Part shown: in pieces, positions 44,708 to 54,523 of the stretch
How positions within the stretch are numbered: position 1 is the first letter of the stretch
How the letters are laid out: each line of letters opens with the position of its first letter
Assembly (NCBI RefSeq): GCF_030372765.1
Contig: NZ_JAUCMW010000015.1
Coordinates: 1-64,000 of the forward strand
Direction: 5' to 3'
DNA length: 64,000 bases
Origin: Labilibaculum sp. K2S
Lineage (GTDB): Bacteria > Bacteroidota > Bacteroidia > Bacteroidales > Marinifilaceae
Program-made: the position numbers and the translations under genes
Notes under the pieces: model-generated
The model's input: only the letters and a program-made list of their open reading frames with translations
Database searches by the model: none
Told to the model about the DNA's origin: nothing

Positions 44708-45531
44708 CGCACACGCCTAAGGTTCTGTTCCTCATCTTGCTCTAATTCCTTAAGTACCTGCAGGGAATCAGGTCTAATCTGCGGATTGAAAATCATGATG
44801 TCTTTAATTTCGAAATGCTGAGTAAACTCAACAAGATCATTCTCTCCGGCAAATAAGTTGCCGCGTAGTTCTGTGTAGCTCGAATCCGGATAGGACAAAC
44901 TTAATTCATAAGTATTGAATTTTATTTCTTTAGTAATTGGCTTTGGCATAAAGTTTACTTTATGTTCTTCGCCTAAACTATCCTGTTTCCAAAAATAGGC
45001 TTCCAATTTAGGCCGATCAGTTTGATCATCCTTAAATATTCTAATAGAAGCTTTAATGGTGTAAATGCCTTTTTGTTTGATTGGAATAGCAAAAGTAAGT
45101 TGGTTTTTGTCTTTTTCAGGAATTCTCCAATCTTTCTTTTTTGTCCAAAGGTTTACTGTGTCTTGTTCCAGTTTCTTATTTTTAACCTCAATACGATAAT
45201 GGGTTTCAAGTCGGTTAAGCGAATCGATAATTACATCGTAAATTCGGGTGAATCTTTTTGTATTATTAGAATAATAGGATACGCAGGAATCAAATTGCTC
45301 GCGGGTAATATCGTATTTCTTAAAAATAGAATTGTAATAGTAGCTGGGGCGGTAATTATCTCCCGAGCGATAAATATTTTGGGATTCTAAAGTTCCATCA
45401 ATAATATGAATATCAATAAGCATCTTAGTGAATTGATCTTCATTTAACTGAGGAGTATTTTTATTATTATTTTTGCAGGATATCAAAAAAGAGAATGCAC
45501 AGCAAATAAAGAAAAGTAGTATTTTATTCAT
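44704..45531 (-). CDS. DUF4296 lipoprotein
   Basis: 275 residues with a lipobox (FLISC, Cys about 19). LNEDQFTKMLIDIHIIDGTLESQNI and YYNSIFKKYDITREQFDSCVSYYS match DUF4296, a Bacteroidota family of unknown function, followed by a long beta-rich domain unique to some members. It is first in a set of three overlapping or close genes with the amidohydrolase-like and radical SAM genes. Confidence 0.88.
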   Translation of the reverse strand: MNKILLFFICCAFSFLISCKNNNKNTPQLNEDQFTKMLIDIHIIDGTLESQNIYRSGDNYRPSYYYNSIFKKYDITREQFDSCVSYYSNNTKRFTRIYDVIIDSLNRLETHYRIEVKNKKLEQDTVNLWTKKKDWRIPEKDKNQLTFAIPIKQKGIYTIKASIRIFKDDQTDRPKLEAYFWKQDSLGEEHKVNFMPKPITKEIKFNTYELSLSYPDSSYTELRGNLFAGENDLVEFTQHFEIKDIMIFNPQIRPDSLQVLKELEQDEEQNLRRVR

Positions 45532-45598
45532 GAATTGTTTCTTGTTGATCTGAAAGCAAAGATAATAAATCGAATAGAATGTGCGAGTGAGATTTCTG

Positions 45599-46351
45599 CT
45601 AGCTTATTTTTTTAATCTTTTTATACAATTCCGAAGCAAATACAAAATCATTTAAATCCTGATTGTCGGTATCAAATATTTCATTTTTGGAACCTTCCCA
45701 TGCTTTGTTCCCCTTACTTATAAAAATAATTTTCTCTCCAATTTCCATTACTGAATTCATATCATGAGTATTAATAATGGTAGTCATATTATATTCTTTT
45801 GTTATTTCCAGAATCAAATTATCAATCAAAATAGCAGTTACAGGATCTAAACCGGAATTGGGTTCATCGCAAAAAAGGTATTTCGGATTCAACGCAATTG
45901 CTCTCGCAATGGCAACACGTTTCTGCATACCACCACTAATTTCAGCGGGAAACAAATGATTTGAATTTTGTATGTTAACACGGTTTAAACAGAAGTTGGC
46001 ACGATCTTTTTTTTCTTTTTCATTCATATCTGAAAACATATCCAAAGGAAAGAGTACATTTTCTTCAACACTCATAGAATCGAATAAAGCACCTCCCTGA
46101 AATACCATGCCTATTTCCTTTCGAATCTCTTTTTTTCCTTTCAAATTCATTGAGGTGAAATTTCTGTCGTTATAGAATATACTGCCGGAATCAACCTCAT
46201 GAAGTCCAACGATTGATTTAAGTAAAACTGTTTTACCTGATCCACTTTGTCCTATTATAAGATTGGTTTTGCCAGCCTCGAAATTGATAGAGATATCATT
46301 CAATACTTTTAAGTTGGCAAAAGATTTATTTACATTACTTACAGTGATCAT
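45599..46351 (-). CDS. ABC transporter ATP-binding protein, MlaF-like
   Basis: 250 residues. Walker A IGQSGSGKTVLLKS, signature EISGGMQKRVAIARAI, Walker B YLFCDEPNSGLDP and the H-loop INTHDM are complete. The form with GMVFQGGALFDSM is typical of MlaF, the ATPase of the phospholipid transporter that keeps outer-membrane asymmetry. It overlaps its permease by 4 bp. MlaD (MCE) is not beside it in this window. Confidence 0.92.
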   Translation of the reverse strand: MITVSNVNKSFANLKVLNDISINFEAGKTNLIIGQSGSGKTVLLKSIVGLHEVDSGSIFYNDRNFTSMNLKGKKEIRKEIGMVFQGGALFDSMSVEENVLFPLDMFSDMNEKEKKDRANFCLNRVNIQNSNHLFPAEISGGMQKRVAIARAIALNPKYLFCDEPNSGLDPVTAILIDNLILEITKEYNMTTIINTHDMNSVMEIGEKIIFISKGNKAWEGSKNEIFDTDNQDLNDFVFASELYKKIKKIS

Positions 46352-47088
46352 TTTAAAAGGATTTGTGTGAGTATCACATTAGCAAGAAGAATAAGAATAC
46401 TGCTGTTTACAACTGCTTTTGTACTTGCTCTGCCTACCTCCAGTGCACCTCCTTTTACGTAATATCCATAGAAGGATGGAATTGCTGTTATAATAAAGGC
46501 AAAAACGGCTGTTTTTATCAGGGAATAGGTAATGTAATAAGGAATAAAAGCATATTGTACACCGTCAATATAATCAGTTAAATTTACAGTACCTGTTAGA
46601 TAGCCAGCAAGTAAGCCTCCTGTTATTCCAACAAATACGCTTAGTACATATAAAAATGGATTAATAAATATTGCCGCTATAATTTTAGGTAAAACTAAAT
46701 GGTTGGCAGAATTGATTCCCATGATTTCCAAGGCATCAATTTGCTCAGTTACCCGCATCGAACCAATTTCAGAAGCTATATTTGAACCGACTTTTCCGGC
46801 TAATATTAAACCAACTATTGTCGATGAGAATTCAAGAAGCATCGATTCTCTTGTAGTATAACCAACCAAATAATCCGGAAGTAAGGGATTCAGCATATTG
46901 TATGCTGTTTGCAGGGTAATAACAGCTCCCATAAAAAGAGATATTATCACAACAATCCCAATAGAATTGATTCCGAGTTTATCAATTTCACGGATTATTT
47001 GTGAAAATAAAGTCTTGCCTTTTTCTGGTTTTGAAAATACCAAAACAAGAAATCTTGAGAATTTTCCTACGTTTTCAAACAAGTTCAT
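46348..47088 (-). CDS. MlaE-family ABC transporter permease
   Basis: 246 residues with five or six membrane segments. TLQTAYNML, GKVGSNIASEIGSMRVTEQIDALEIMGIN and LPKIIAAIFINPFLYV are the MlaE hallmark. It forms the membrane part of the lipid transporter with the MlaF-like ATPase. It is first in the operon and diverges from manC. Confidence 0.94.
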   Translation of the reverse strand: MNLFENVGKFSRFLVLVFSKPEKGKTLFSQIIREIDKLGINSIGIVVIISLFMGAVITLQTAYNMLNPLLPDYLVGYTTRESMLLEFSSTIVGLILAGKVGSNIASEIGSMRVTEQIDALEIMGINSANHLVLPKIIAAIFINPFLYVLSVFVGITGGLLAGYLTGTVNLTDYIDGVQYAFIPYYITYSLIKTAVFAFIITAIPSFYGYYVKGGALEVGRASTKAVVNSSILILLANVILTQILLK

Positions 47089-47266
47089 AGTTATTTTGCT
47101 TTACGATAAAATTACAAATTATTTGTTTACCATCTTCCAGGATAATTGTATCTATTGAAATTTCTGTTCTTTTTTGATTTAATAAGGCTTTTCAGTATTT
47201 TAGAGTATAATTTTACTACTCTTGAATTCTTACTTAATGAGCATAGATTCAGATAAATATTTTCCA

Positions 47267-48355
47267 ATGGATAAAAATAATTATTGTGTAATTATGGCTG
47301 GCGGCGTAGGCTCGCGGTTTTGGCCTCTAAGCAAAAATAATAAACCCAAACAATTTCTTGATATTCTTGGTACCGGTAAGACTCTAATTCAGTTGACTTA
47401 TGAGCGTTTTGCGTCCATTTGTCCGGCAGAGAATTTTTTCGTGGTAACCAATACAAACTACAAGAGTCTTGTGCTTCAGCAACTCCCAAATATTAATGAA
47501 GACCAGGTTTTGTTAGAGCCAATTAGAAGAAACACGGCACCTTGTATTGCTTATGCCAATCATAAAATACAAAAGCGAAATCCGAATGCATCAATTATAG
47601 TAACTCCTGCAGATCATTTAATATTAAATGAGACCAAGTTTTTAGGAGTTTTGTCGGAAGGAATTCAATTTATACAAGATGGAAATAAATTATTAACATT
47701 GGGAATTACCCCCTCAAGACCGGAAACTGGTTATGGTTATATTCAGGTTTCAAATAAAGCCGTTGATAATTATTCCGATGTTTATCCTGTAAAAACATTT
47801 ACAGAAAAGCCACATCTCGAATTGGCGAAAATATTTCAGGAATCGGGTGAGTTCTTTTGGAATTCAGGAATATTTGTTTGGAAACTTTCGGCAATACAGG
47901 ATGCGTTCCATAAGTTTTTACCGGATATGAAATATCTGTTTGAGACTACTTTGGATAAACTTGACACTGGAGAAGAACAATATTTTATTGATCAGATTTA
48001 CCCAAAATGCGAGAATATTTCTATCGATTATGGAATTCTGGAAAAGTCTGAAAGTGTATTTGTGTATTGTTCTGAATTTGGTTGGTCCGATTTGGGTACA
48101 TGGGGTTCTTTGTATGAACATTCTGCAAAAGACAATAATGCAAATGCCATTCAGGGGGAAAATGTAATGCTTTACGAATCAAAAAATTGTCTGGTAAATG
48201 TACCAAATGACAAATTGGTTGTTGTACAGGGCTTGAAGGATTACATTGTTGTTGAGACTAATAATTCTCTACTCATATGTCGTAGAAGGGATGAGCAGGA
48301 GATAAGGAAAATCGTTAATGATGTGAAAATAACAAAAGGGAAAAAATTTGTATAG
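47267..48355 (+). CDS. manC: Mannose-1-phosphate guanylyltransferase
   Basis: About 362 residues. It makes GDP-mannose from GTP and mannose-1-phosphate. YCVIMAGGVGSRFWPLSKNN is the nucleotide-binding start, with FTEKP, SGEFFWNSGIFVWK and GWSDLGTWGSLYE later. Only the nucleotidyltransferase half is present, with a short C-terminal part; there is no phosphomannose isomerase domain. Start candidates are 47222, 47237 and 47267; the last (MDKNNYCVIMAGG) best matches relatives. It ends at a strong terminator. Confidence 0.95.
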   Translation: MDKNNYCVIMAGGVGSRFWPLSKNNKPKQFLDILGTGKTLIQLTYERFASICPAENFFVVTNTNYKSLVLQQLPNINEDQVLLEPIRRNTAPCIAYANHKIQKRNPNASIIVTPADHLILNETKFLGVLSEGIQFIQDGNKLLTLGITPSRPETGYGYIQVSNKAVDNYSDVYPVKTFTEKPHLELAKIFQESGEFFWNSGIFVWKLSAIQDAFHKFLPDMKYLFETTLDKLDTGEEQYFIDQIYPKCENISIDYGILEKSESVFVYCSEFGWSDLGTWGSLYEHSAKDNNANAIQGENVMLYESKNCLVNVPNDKLVVVQGLKDYIVVETNNSLLICRRRDEQEIRKIVNDVKITKGKKFV

Positions 48356-48356
48356 C

Positions 48357-48384
48357 AAAAAAGGACCTGTAAGGTCCTTTTTTT
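48357..48384. terminator. Terminator between manC and gldN (bidirectional)
   Basis: AAGGACCT with AGGTCCTT, loop GTA, A run before and T run after. It serves manC on the + strand and may serve gldN on the minus strand. Confidence 0.88.
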
Positions 48385-48401
48385 ATATCTGTATGTTCTT
48401 T

Positions 48402-49247
48402 TTAGAATTCCCAAAGATCATGTTCAAATGTGAAAATCTCATTCTTAATTCGTTCTGCTTCAAGCATTGAGTTTAAACCAACAGTATATTCACTAATTTG
48501 ACGATTGTTGTGAACGTTGGAGATTTGTGAAATAAAACTCGAAAAATGTCTTTTTAAGAACAAATCATCAAATGAATAACGAGCCGCGTCGTTATTTGGA
48601 TTAAATACTTCGTGAGAAGCAAGCAAAGGCCGGGCCTCAGGAAAATAGATCCAGAACAGTTTTTTCTGCTGAATACCATCTAACTCCGAATCACCATCTT
48701 TTATGTATTCACGAATTGGGCAAATTCCAATGATCCGAACCTGTAGAGTTGATGTTTGTTTGTCGAAGAACCACTGTTCTTTTACCATATATCTTTTTAC
48801 ATCATCCGTATGCATTTCGCCAGGAAGAATTTTTTGCTCAAGTTCACCTGTCAATCTATTACGTTGCATGATTGTATCATTTTGAGCATCAAACTTCGAA
48901 CGAATCTGATCAATGGTCATAGGAACCTTAAATTCATCATCGTTTGTTTCGTAAGCAGTTAAGCCCTCATTCTCAATTCCATACATCAAAAGATCGATTA
49001 AACTGTAGCGGTCATCTTCAGGTGTTGTTGGATAATACATGGGAAGGTTCATTTTTTCCCGCAGATCCACAAATCTCCACACTAACTTCGACCACATCAC
49101 ATCCGACTCACGTATATTTGAGTAAGGAATAGGTTTTCTGTTTTTGATATGATTTTTTGAATAAACACTTGTAGCATTTGTTTGTGCACTAGAATAGGAA
49201 GCACAAATCAATACAAAACCAATTATTAGTAATAAGCTTTTCTTCAT
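48402..49247 (-). CDS. gldN: Type IX secretion protein GldN (PorN)
   Basis: 281 residues with a signal peptide (ending SYSSAQ). The pattern VYSKNHIKNRKPIPYSNIRESDVMWSKLVWR and MNLPMYYPT matches GldN, the periplasmic partner of GldK ring subunits. IGICPIREY and KLFWIYFPEAR are conserved. It lies 15 bp after gldM in the gldKLMN order and is required for type IX secretion and gliding in relatives. Confidence 0.96.
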   Translation of the reverse strand: MKKSLLLIIGFVLICASYSSAQTNATSVYSKNHIKNRKPIPYSNIRESDVMWSKLVWRFVDLREKMNLPMYYPTTPEDDRYSLIDLLMYGIENEGLTAYETNDDEFKVPMTIDQIRSKFDAQNDTIMQRNRLTGELEQKILPGEMHTDDVKRYMVKEQWFFDKQTSTLQVRIIGICPIREYIKDGDSELDGIQQKKLFWIYFPEARPLLASHEVFNPNNDAARYSFDDLFLKRHFSSFISQISNVHNNRQISEYTVGLNSMLEAERIKNEIFTFEHDLWEF

Positions 49248-49262
49248 CGTATATAAATTTTA

Positions 49263-50810
49263 TTACTCAATTCTAAATGAAATTGTAGGTAAGTCTCTGG
49301 TCACACCATCCGGACCAACTGCCCTAATATCTTCAATATAAACTTTTTGACTTCTTTTTAAATTTCGAAACATCTCAGTTTGTTCCTTGGTAAATACATC
49401 CGATCTGGATTCCTGATCAACAGTAAAACCTTTAACTATTGTAGAAACAGTAAAGCCGGTTATTTTAAACTTTAAGTCGAAATCAAAATTATCCATAACC
49501 GCATCAACACCAGTTTGCGCCAAGAGCAGATTCTTTTTGATTTTACCTCCACCTAAACCAGCAACTTTTGCAATTGGATCTGGAATTGGTTTCACTCTAA
49601 AATCCACAGTGCGCAATGGTCTCCAGCCATCCTCAAATTGTGCTTCAACTTGCACTCGTGCAGTCTTAAATGCTACTTTAGGTCTTGCAATATAAGCATC
49701 TCCTTTTTTAACCAAACTACCATTGTCCATGGTAGCACGCACTCTGTCCGATGCAAAGCCCGGAGCTGAAATGCTTACTGGATTGTCAACACCTACATAA
49801 AAAACATTCATTTTAGTAGCAGAAACCACTACATTAGGTTCTGCTACAATATAGCTCGATTTAAACTCGTATTTTTTGTCAATTCCAGACGGACTGGTGT
49901 ACGTAATAACGCCTCCCCATGTTACTTCGCCAACCTTATCTGTTTTTGCTGTATAAACACCTCGGCCATCTTTAAAGTTCTTAATTGCGCCCTCTCGGTC
50001 AATAACTATTTTAGGGTTCTGTGTTGTATCAATAGCAGCAAGAAAAACCTGAGCTTCGTAGGTGTCACCTTTTAAAATATAATTTGACGGCGAAAATACT
50101 TCTGCTCTTAGTTTATTGAATTTAAATGATTCTGCTTCAATTTTATTGAATAAATAACTTACGATATCCGATTCAGTACTGCGTATATCTGTCTGAATTT
50201 TAGATAGTAGAGTGACAGCTCCAATTAATGGAGTATGTGAAAATTGTATAGATTCCCAACTGTAATTAGGATCACCTTTAGTCATCTTTTTTGGTTTTTC
50301 CGTATTCAGAGTTTTCATAATTGCTTTACGCAGAGTAGAATCTTTTCCTGCAACGTGACTTAATACCAAATTACGGTAGGAATCAATAGCTTCTCTTAAA
50401 ACTTTACCCTGTCCGCCAACAATCATAATTTCAGGAGGCACATCCAAATTGTCTCTACTCTCGATGTTATTCATATCGTATTCAGGACCATCTGCACTTT
50501 TAACGATTCGATGTTTCAGAGAATCGATTAAATTTGATAAGTTATTTGATTCAGATTTTATCTTATTTGCATTATCCCAAGCTTCCTGAACTTTAGCCGG
50601 GTTTGCTTCCAGGGCAATTAGGAAATCCTTATATTTATTTTCATTTTTTTCTTCGAATGTCTGAATGGTTTTTGATAAACCATTATCAATAATCGTGAAA
50701 GCATTAAGGACCTCGTTTGATACATTTATCGCTAACATTGCTGTCAGGAATAAATACATCATCCCAATCATTTTTTGCCGTGGTGTTTCTTTACAATTCG
50801 TTGCTCCCAT
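49263..50810 (-). CDS. gldM: Type IX secretion motor protein GldM (PorM)
   Basis: 515 residues. TPRQKMIGMMYLFLTAMLAINVSNEVLNAF is the single N-terminal membrane helix that inserts into the GldL ring; the rest is the periplasmic shaft of several domains (SSYIVAEPNVVVSATKMNVFYVGVDNP, FRVKPIPDPIAKVAG). GldLM is the proton-driven motor of the type IX system. It is 23 bp downstream of gldL. Confidence 0.97.
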   Translation of the reverse strand: MGATNCKETPRQKMIGMMYLFLTAMLAINVSNEVLNAFTIIDNGLSKTIQTFEEKNENKYKDFLIALEANPAKVQEAWDNANKIKSESNNLSNLIDSLKHRIVKSADGPEYDMNNIESRDNLDVPPEIMIVGGQGKVLREAIDSYRNLVLSHVAGKDSTLRKAIMKTLNTEKPKKMTKGDPNYSWESIQFSHTPLIGAVTLLSKIQTDIRSTESDIVSYLFNKIEAESFKFNKLRAEVFSPSNYILKGDTYEAQVFLAAIDTTQNPKIVIDREGAIKNFKDGRGVYTAKTDKVGEVTWGGVITYTSPSGIDKKYEFKSSYIVAEPNVVVSATKMNVFYVGVDNPVSISAPGFASDRVRATMDNGSLVKKGDAYIARPKVAFKTARVQVEAQFEDGWRPLRTVDFRVKPIPDPIAKVAGLGGGKIKKNLLLAQTGVDAVMDNFDFDLKFKITGFTVSTIVKGFTVDQESRSDVFTKEQTEMFRNLKRSQKVYIEDIRAVGPDGVTRDLPTISFRIE

Positions 50811-50833
50811 TTCAGCTCAGCTTGACAGTTAAA

Positions 50834-51784
50834 TTAATTTTTCTTTCTTACATCCATGGCACTCAGCATATTACCGTATATGGTATTAAGTGCGGCAAGA
50901 TTTTCGTTTAACTGTTCGGTTTCTTTTTTGTAAGCTTGTGCATTTTGTAAAGTTACAGTAAGAGTTTCAAGAACTTTACCCAAATCCTGATGTACAGTTT
51001 TCGAATTAGTCATTTGCTCGTTACCTTGTTTCAATTGCAACTCATATATTGTGTTTAGTGATGACAGGTTGTTATTCAAGGTTGACATGGAACCATTAAA
51101 CGTATTGCTGTTTTCAGAGATTTTATCAAATCCGGTTTGTAAAGATTTATCCAAATTTTGATAAGACTCTACCAATTTATTTCCAGATTCGTTAACATTT
51201 TTAGTAAACCCTTCACCTGAAGTACTAATTGCATTAGCAGTTTCTTGGTAAGAATTACTTAGTTTTTGAGCTGAGTTAGATAATTCTTCAGTTGATTCAG
51301 CGTATTTGTTAGAAAATTCACCAACAGAGCTTGACGCTTTCTGTATACTTTCAATGTAACCATTGGTTGCAATAGCTGCTTCTGACAGGTTTGAAAGGTT
51401 TTCTGCAGCGTTGGTTAATTTTGCAAGCCCTTGACTTAAATTCGATATTTTGTCCGGATGAACACTCATCTTCTCTAGGAATGATTGTAATTGTTCCAGT
51501 CCTTCAACCTGAACACCGCCTCCGGTAACACCTTCTCTTGGTTCCAATCCAATTAATTCCGGATATACTAAACTCCAGTCTGGTTGCTCGTGTGGTGGTT
51601 CAAAAGCAGAGAAGAAAAAGATAATAGCCTCTACAGTCATACCAACGGTAAGAAGTTCTCCTGCATATGGGTAATGTTGTATTTTGAATAGTGCACCAAT
51701 TAAAACTACGGAAGCACCCCAGCCATATACATAGCCCATAAATTTTTTCCATCTAGGAGATTGAACAAGTTCGGTAATATTCAT
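50834..51784 (-). CDS. gldL: Type IX secretion motor protein GldL (PorL)
   Basis: 316 residues. Two membrane helices (about 18-33 and 44-60) with WGASVVLIGALFKIQHYPYAGELL and the acidic residue in VEAIIF (Glu52 by count, the likely equivalent of the essential proton-carrying Glu of Flavobacterium GldL). The long cytoplasmic tail (from about 95) is a Ser/Asn-rich coiled coil (LSNLSEAAIATNGYIESIQK). It lies 47 bp after gldK. Confidence 0.97.
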   Translation of the reverse strand: MNITELVQSPRWKKFMGYVYGWGASVVLIGALFKIQHYPYAGELLTVGMTVEAIIFFFSAFEPPHEQPDWSLVYPELIGLEPREGVTGGGVQVEGLEQLQSFLEKMSVHPDKISNLSQGLAKLTNAAENLSNLSEAAIATNGYIESIQKASSSVGEFSNKYAESTEELSNSAQKLSNSYQETANAISTSGEGFTKNVNESGNKLVESYQNLDKSLQTGFDKISENSNTFNGSMSTLNNNLSSLNTIYELQLKQGNEQMTNSKTVHQDLGKVLETLTVTLQNAQAYKKETEQLNENLAALNTIYGNMLSAMDVRKKN

Positions 51785-51831
51785 GATCAGTTAAGTTTGA
51801 AAGGTCTAAAATAAATAGTCTACGGGTAATA

Positions 51832-53166
51832 TTATTTACCTAAATGAGTTCTGACACAACGGAATCCGATATAAGATTTTGCAGTATCCTGATACTCGTA
51901 TGTTCTGGTTGCACACTGCAAATAGTAGCCTATATCTTTCCAAGATCCTCCTCTGGTTACTTTTCTTTTTAAAGCTGGTGGATCATCGGGTAATGCATTG
52001 TATTCATAATTCGGATTCATATCATGAGTAAATGAATAGGCCGACTCATCGTAAGCTCCTGAAGTCCATTCTGCAACATTACCGGCCATATCATACAACC
52101 CAAATTCATTTGGCTCGTAGCTGCCAACAGGAAGGGTTACAAGACCTCCATCATCTACGTAATTACCTCGCAGAGGTTTAAAATTAGCAAGAAAACACCC
52201 TTGGTCGTTTCTTGTATAGGGGCCACCCCAAGGATACATATTTAATGCAATGCCTCCTCTGGCTGCATATTCCCATTCTGATTCTGTAGGTAAGCGATAA
52301 TCCTGAACAGGATAATCACCTTCTGCTTTTAATGCAGAATTGTGAAAACGGGTTCTCCAGATAGAAAATGCAGATGCTTGTTTCCAGGAAACTCCAACAA
52401 CAGGATAATCATCATAACCAGGATGCCAAAAATATTGTTTTGTCCAAGGTTCGTTATATGAGTAGGTAAAATCCTGAATCCAGCATAATGTATCCGGGTA
52501 AATGTTAAGGGCTTCTTTCATGATAAAGGAAGAACGGTCTTCAATTTGTTTACGACCTCCTTTGTAATCATCAACCATTCCTTCATATTCTCCCGTTTCA
52601 TAATTGTAACGGTTCGATTTTTTTGCGGCTTGCTGAAGATCAACCCACTCGTACTGATACTTTAGTTTACGCGAATCAATTTCTTTATTTCTGAAAAATC
52701 TTTCGTTAACAGGCAAATACATGTCTTCCAGAATTTCAGTATATTCTTCGTTGTCCCATTCCAATCTTTCGTTCCAATTGATGAAAGGAGGATCTATTGG
52801 ATTGCCATTGTCATCTTCAGCAATTAAGAACTCTTCGAATTGTTGTCCTAAAAGTTCACGTGCTATAGAGTCTCTAACCCAATATACAAACTGACGATAC
52901 TCATTGTTTGTAATTTCGGTTTCATCCATCCAATAAGATTCGACAGATACGGTTTTGGCTGTAGCATTAAGTGCCCAAGCTACATCCTGATCATTTGGAC
53001 CTACAGTAAAGCTTCCACGGGGAATCAATACCATACCATATGGTTTAGGTTCAAACCATTTACCTCTCTGACCCGCACCGATAAGTTCTCCGTTCCCAGT
53101 GTTTTTACCACAACTGGTTAAGAACAATAAAACAATTACACAAAGTGTTGTAAGTAGTTTATTCAT
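51832..53166 (-). CDS. gldK: Type IX secretion outer-membrane lipoprotein GldK (PorK)
   Basis: 444 residues. Lipobox LTSC (Cys about 19). The body is a formylglycine-generating-enzyme-like (SUMF1) domain: GMVLIPRGSFTVGPNDQD, WMDETEITNNEYRQFV, YRLPTESEWEYAARGG and AGNVAEWTSGAYDE, as in GldK/PorK, which with GldN forms the periplasmic ring. It is first of the gldKLMN genes and follows the PorP-type gene by 46 bp. Confidence 0.96.
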   Translation of the reverse strand: MNKLLTTLCVIVLLFLTSCGKNTGNGELIGAGQRGKWFEPKPYGMVLIPRGSFTVGPNDQDVAWALNATAKTVSVESYWMDETEITNNEYRQFVYWVRDSIARELLGQQFEEFLIAEDDNGNPIDPPFINWNERLEWDNEEYTEILEDMYLPVNERFFRNKEIDSRKLKYQYEWVDLQQAAKKSNRYNYETGEYEGMVDDYKGGRKQIEDRSSFIMKEALNIYPDTLCWIQDFTYSYNEPWTKQYFWHPGYDDYPVVGVSWKQASAFSIWRTRFHNSALKAEGDYPVQDYRLPTESEWEYAARGGIALNMYPWGGPYTRNDQGCFLANFKPLRGNYVDDGGLVTLPVGSYEPNEFGLYDMAGNVAEWTSGAYDESAYSFTHDMNPNYEYNALPDDPPALKRKVTRGGSWKDIGYYLQCATRTYEYQDTAKSYIGFRCVRTHLGK

Positions 53167-53212
53167 AGTGGTTTTGTAAATTATACTGATTGTATAGTTT
53201 TTCTAATTAATA

Positions 53213-54145
53213 TTATAAAAATCGAATGCTCTTATATTTTTGATTTCGTTTTTCCAATTTAGTACTGAATCGATAAGCTAATAAAAACTCATGTGATCCT
53301 CTTGCAATTTTCGAGGTTGAAATATCGTATGCATATCCAATTTGAATACCATTATTAAACAAAATACCTAACATTCCAACAATGGCGTCATCAACCCTAT
53401 ATGAAACGCCTCCCCAAATCTTTTTATTGTATCTGATGTTTGTATTTAAGTCAAATTGAGATACTACGGCATCAGTTTTATAAAAAACCGAAGGTAAAAC
53501 TTCCCACGATTCATTTAATTCGTATCGATATCCTGCCATGGCGTAATAATGACGGGCAAGATAGGTTTCAATATTTTCATTATATCCAATATTGGGTTTG
53601 TTCAGATGGCTTACGGAAGTTCCAACATAAAAGTTGTCTGTTTTATAATAAATTCCTAGTCCTAAATCAAAAACCATTTTACTGTCATCTACAGTTGAAG
53701 AACCAAGATCGTCTTCGGGAGTAGAAAAACCATCTCCGTCGGGAACAAACCATTCTCCTTTAAGGGAATTGTTTTGAAAACCGAAACTGAACCCAATATT
53801 TAAAGAACTTTCACCTGTTTTTTTTTGATATGCATAACTAAAACGCATGCCGGTATTCTTTTCGAAGCCTAATTTATCACTTAGTATGGTTAATCCAATT
53901 CCGTGATCTGTTCCCATAAATGTAATTGGTGTGCTTATATTAAACACAGTGGTAACAGGTGCATTTTCGAAACCAACCCATTGCTGACGATTAATTGCCG
54001 ACACAAATATATCTTTGTCTGCCCCAGCAAATGCAGGGTTCACAGAAAGAATATTGAACATGTTTTGACTGAACTGCGGATCTTGCTGAGCCTTTATTAA
54101 TAAGGTGTAGCAAAACAAAAATATGAAGAAAATAAATTTTTTCAT
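53213..54145 (-). CDS. PorP/SprF-family type IX secretion membrane protein
   Basis: About 310 residues. Signal peptide (KKFIFFIFLFCYTLLIKAQ), then QDPQFSQNMFNILSVNPAFAGADKDI and the beta-rich barrel typical of PorP/SprF. It is the first gene of the block. The start at 54145 (MKKF) is preferred over 54154. PorP-type proteins dock the secretion complex in the outer membrane. Confidence 0.95.
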   Translation of the reverse strand: MKKFIFFIFLFCYTLLIKAQQDPQFSQNMFNILSVNPAFAGADKDIFVSAINRQQWVGFENAPVTTVFNISTPITFMGTDHGIGLTILSDKLGFEKNTGMRFSYAYQKKTGESSLNIGFSFGFQNNSLKGEWFVPDGDGFSTPEDDLGSSTVDDSKMVFDLGLGIYYKTDNFYVGTSVSHLNKPNIGYNENIETYLARHYYAMAGYRYELNESWEVLPSVFYKTDAVVSQFDLNTNIRYNKKIWGGVSYRVDDAIVGMLGILFNNGIQIGYAYDISTSKIARGSHEFLLAYRFSTKLEKRNQKYKSIRFL

Positions 54146-54154
54146 GTAATACAT

Positions 54155-54467
54155 TATGGTTCAGTAACGGTCAAAAACTGTGAAGGGTAAAGTAAATAAA
54201 AATAAATGTGCCTTACAAGTTTTATCAGAGGTTCAGGTGCATTAATCAATAATTTTTATAGTTCTATATTAAAACTTAATTTTATAAATTATAACATTAA
54301 ATTAAATAACAGGATGGTAGTCTACTTCCATAGATTAGAGATTCCCGCATTTTATTGTAAGTCTTATTTACGAGGGTTTTATTGTTTTGTTAAGAGTTTT
54401 TGTAATTTTTAATGTGAAATTAACAATAAGATAAGATTATATGTTGTTTGAATTTAATTGTATGGCA
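54155..54467. other. 313-base AT-rich gap upstream of the porP-type gene
   Basis: No gene seen. It must hold the promoter of the gld block on the minus strand; no clear TAnnTTTG/TTG pair was found. Apparent frames in it are AT-rich chance. Confidence 0.5.
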
Positions 54468-54503
54468 ATAAAAAAGGGCTGTCTGTATAGAAAGACAACC
54501 CTT
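54468..54503 (-). terminator. Terminator of topA
   Basis: AAGGGCTGTCT with AGACAACCCTT (one mismatch), followed on the minus strand by a T run (54468-54473), 20 bp after the topA stop. Confidence 0.85.
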
Positions 54504-54523
54504 AACTTTTTTTTTATTTTTTT

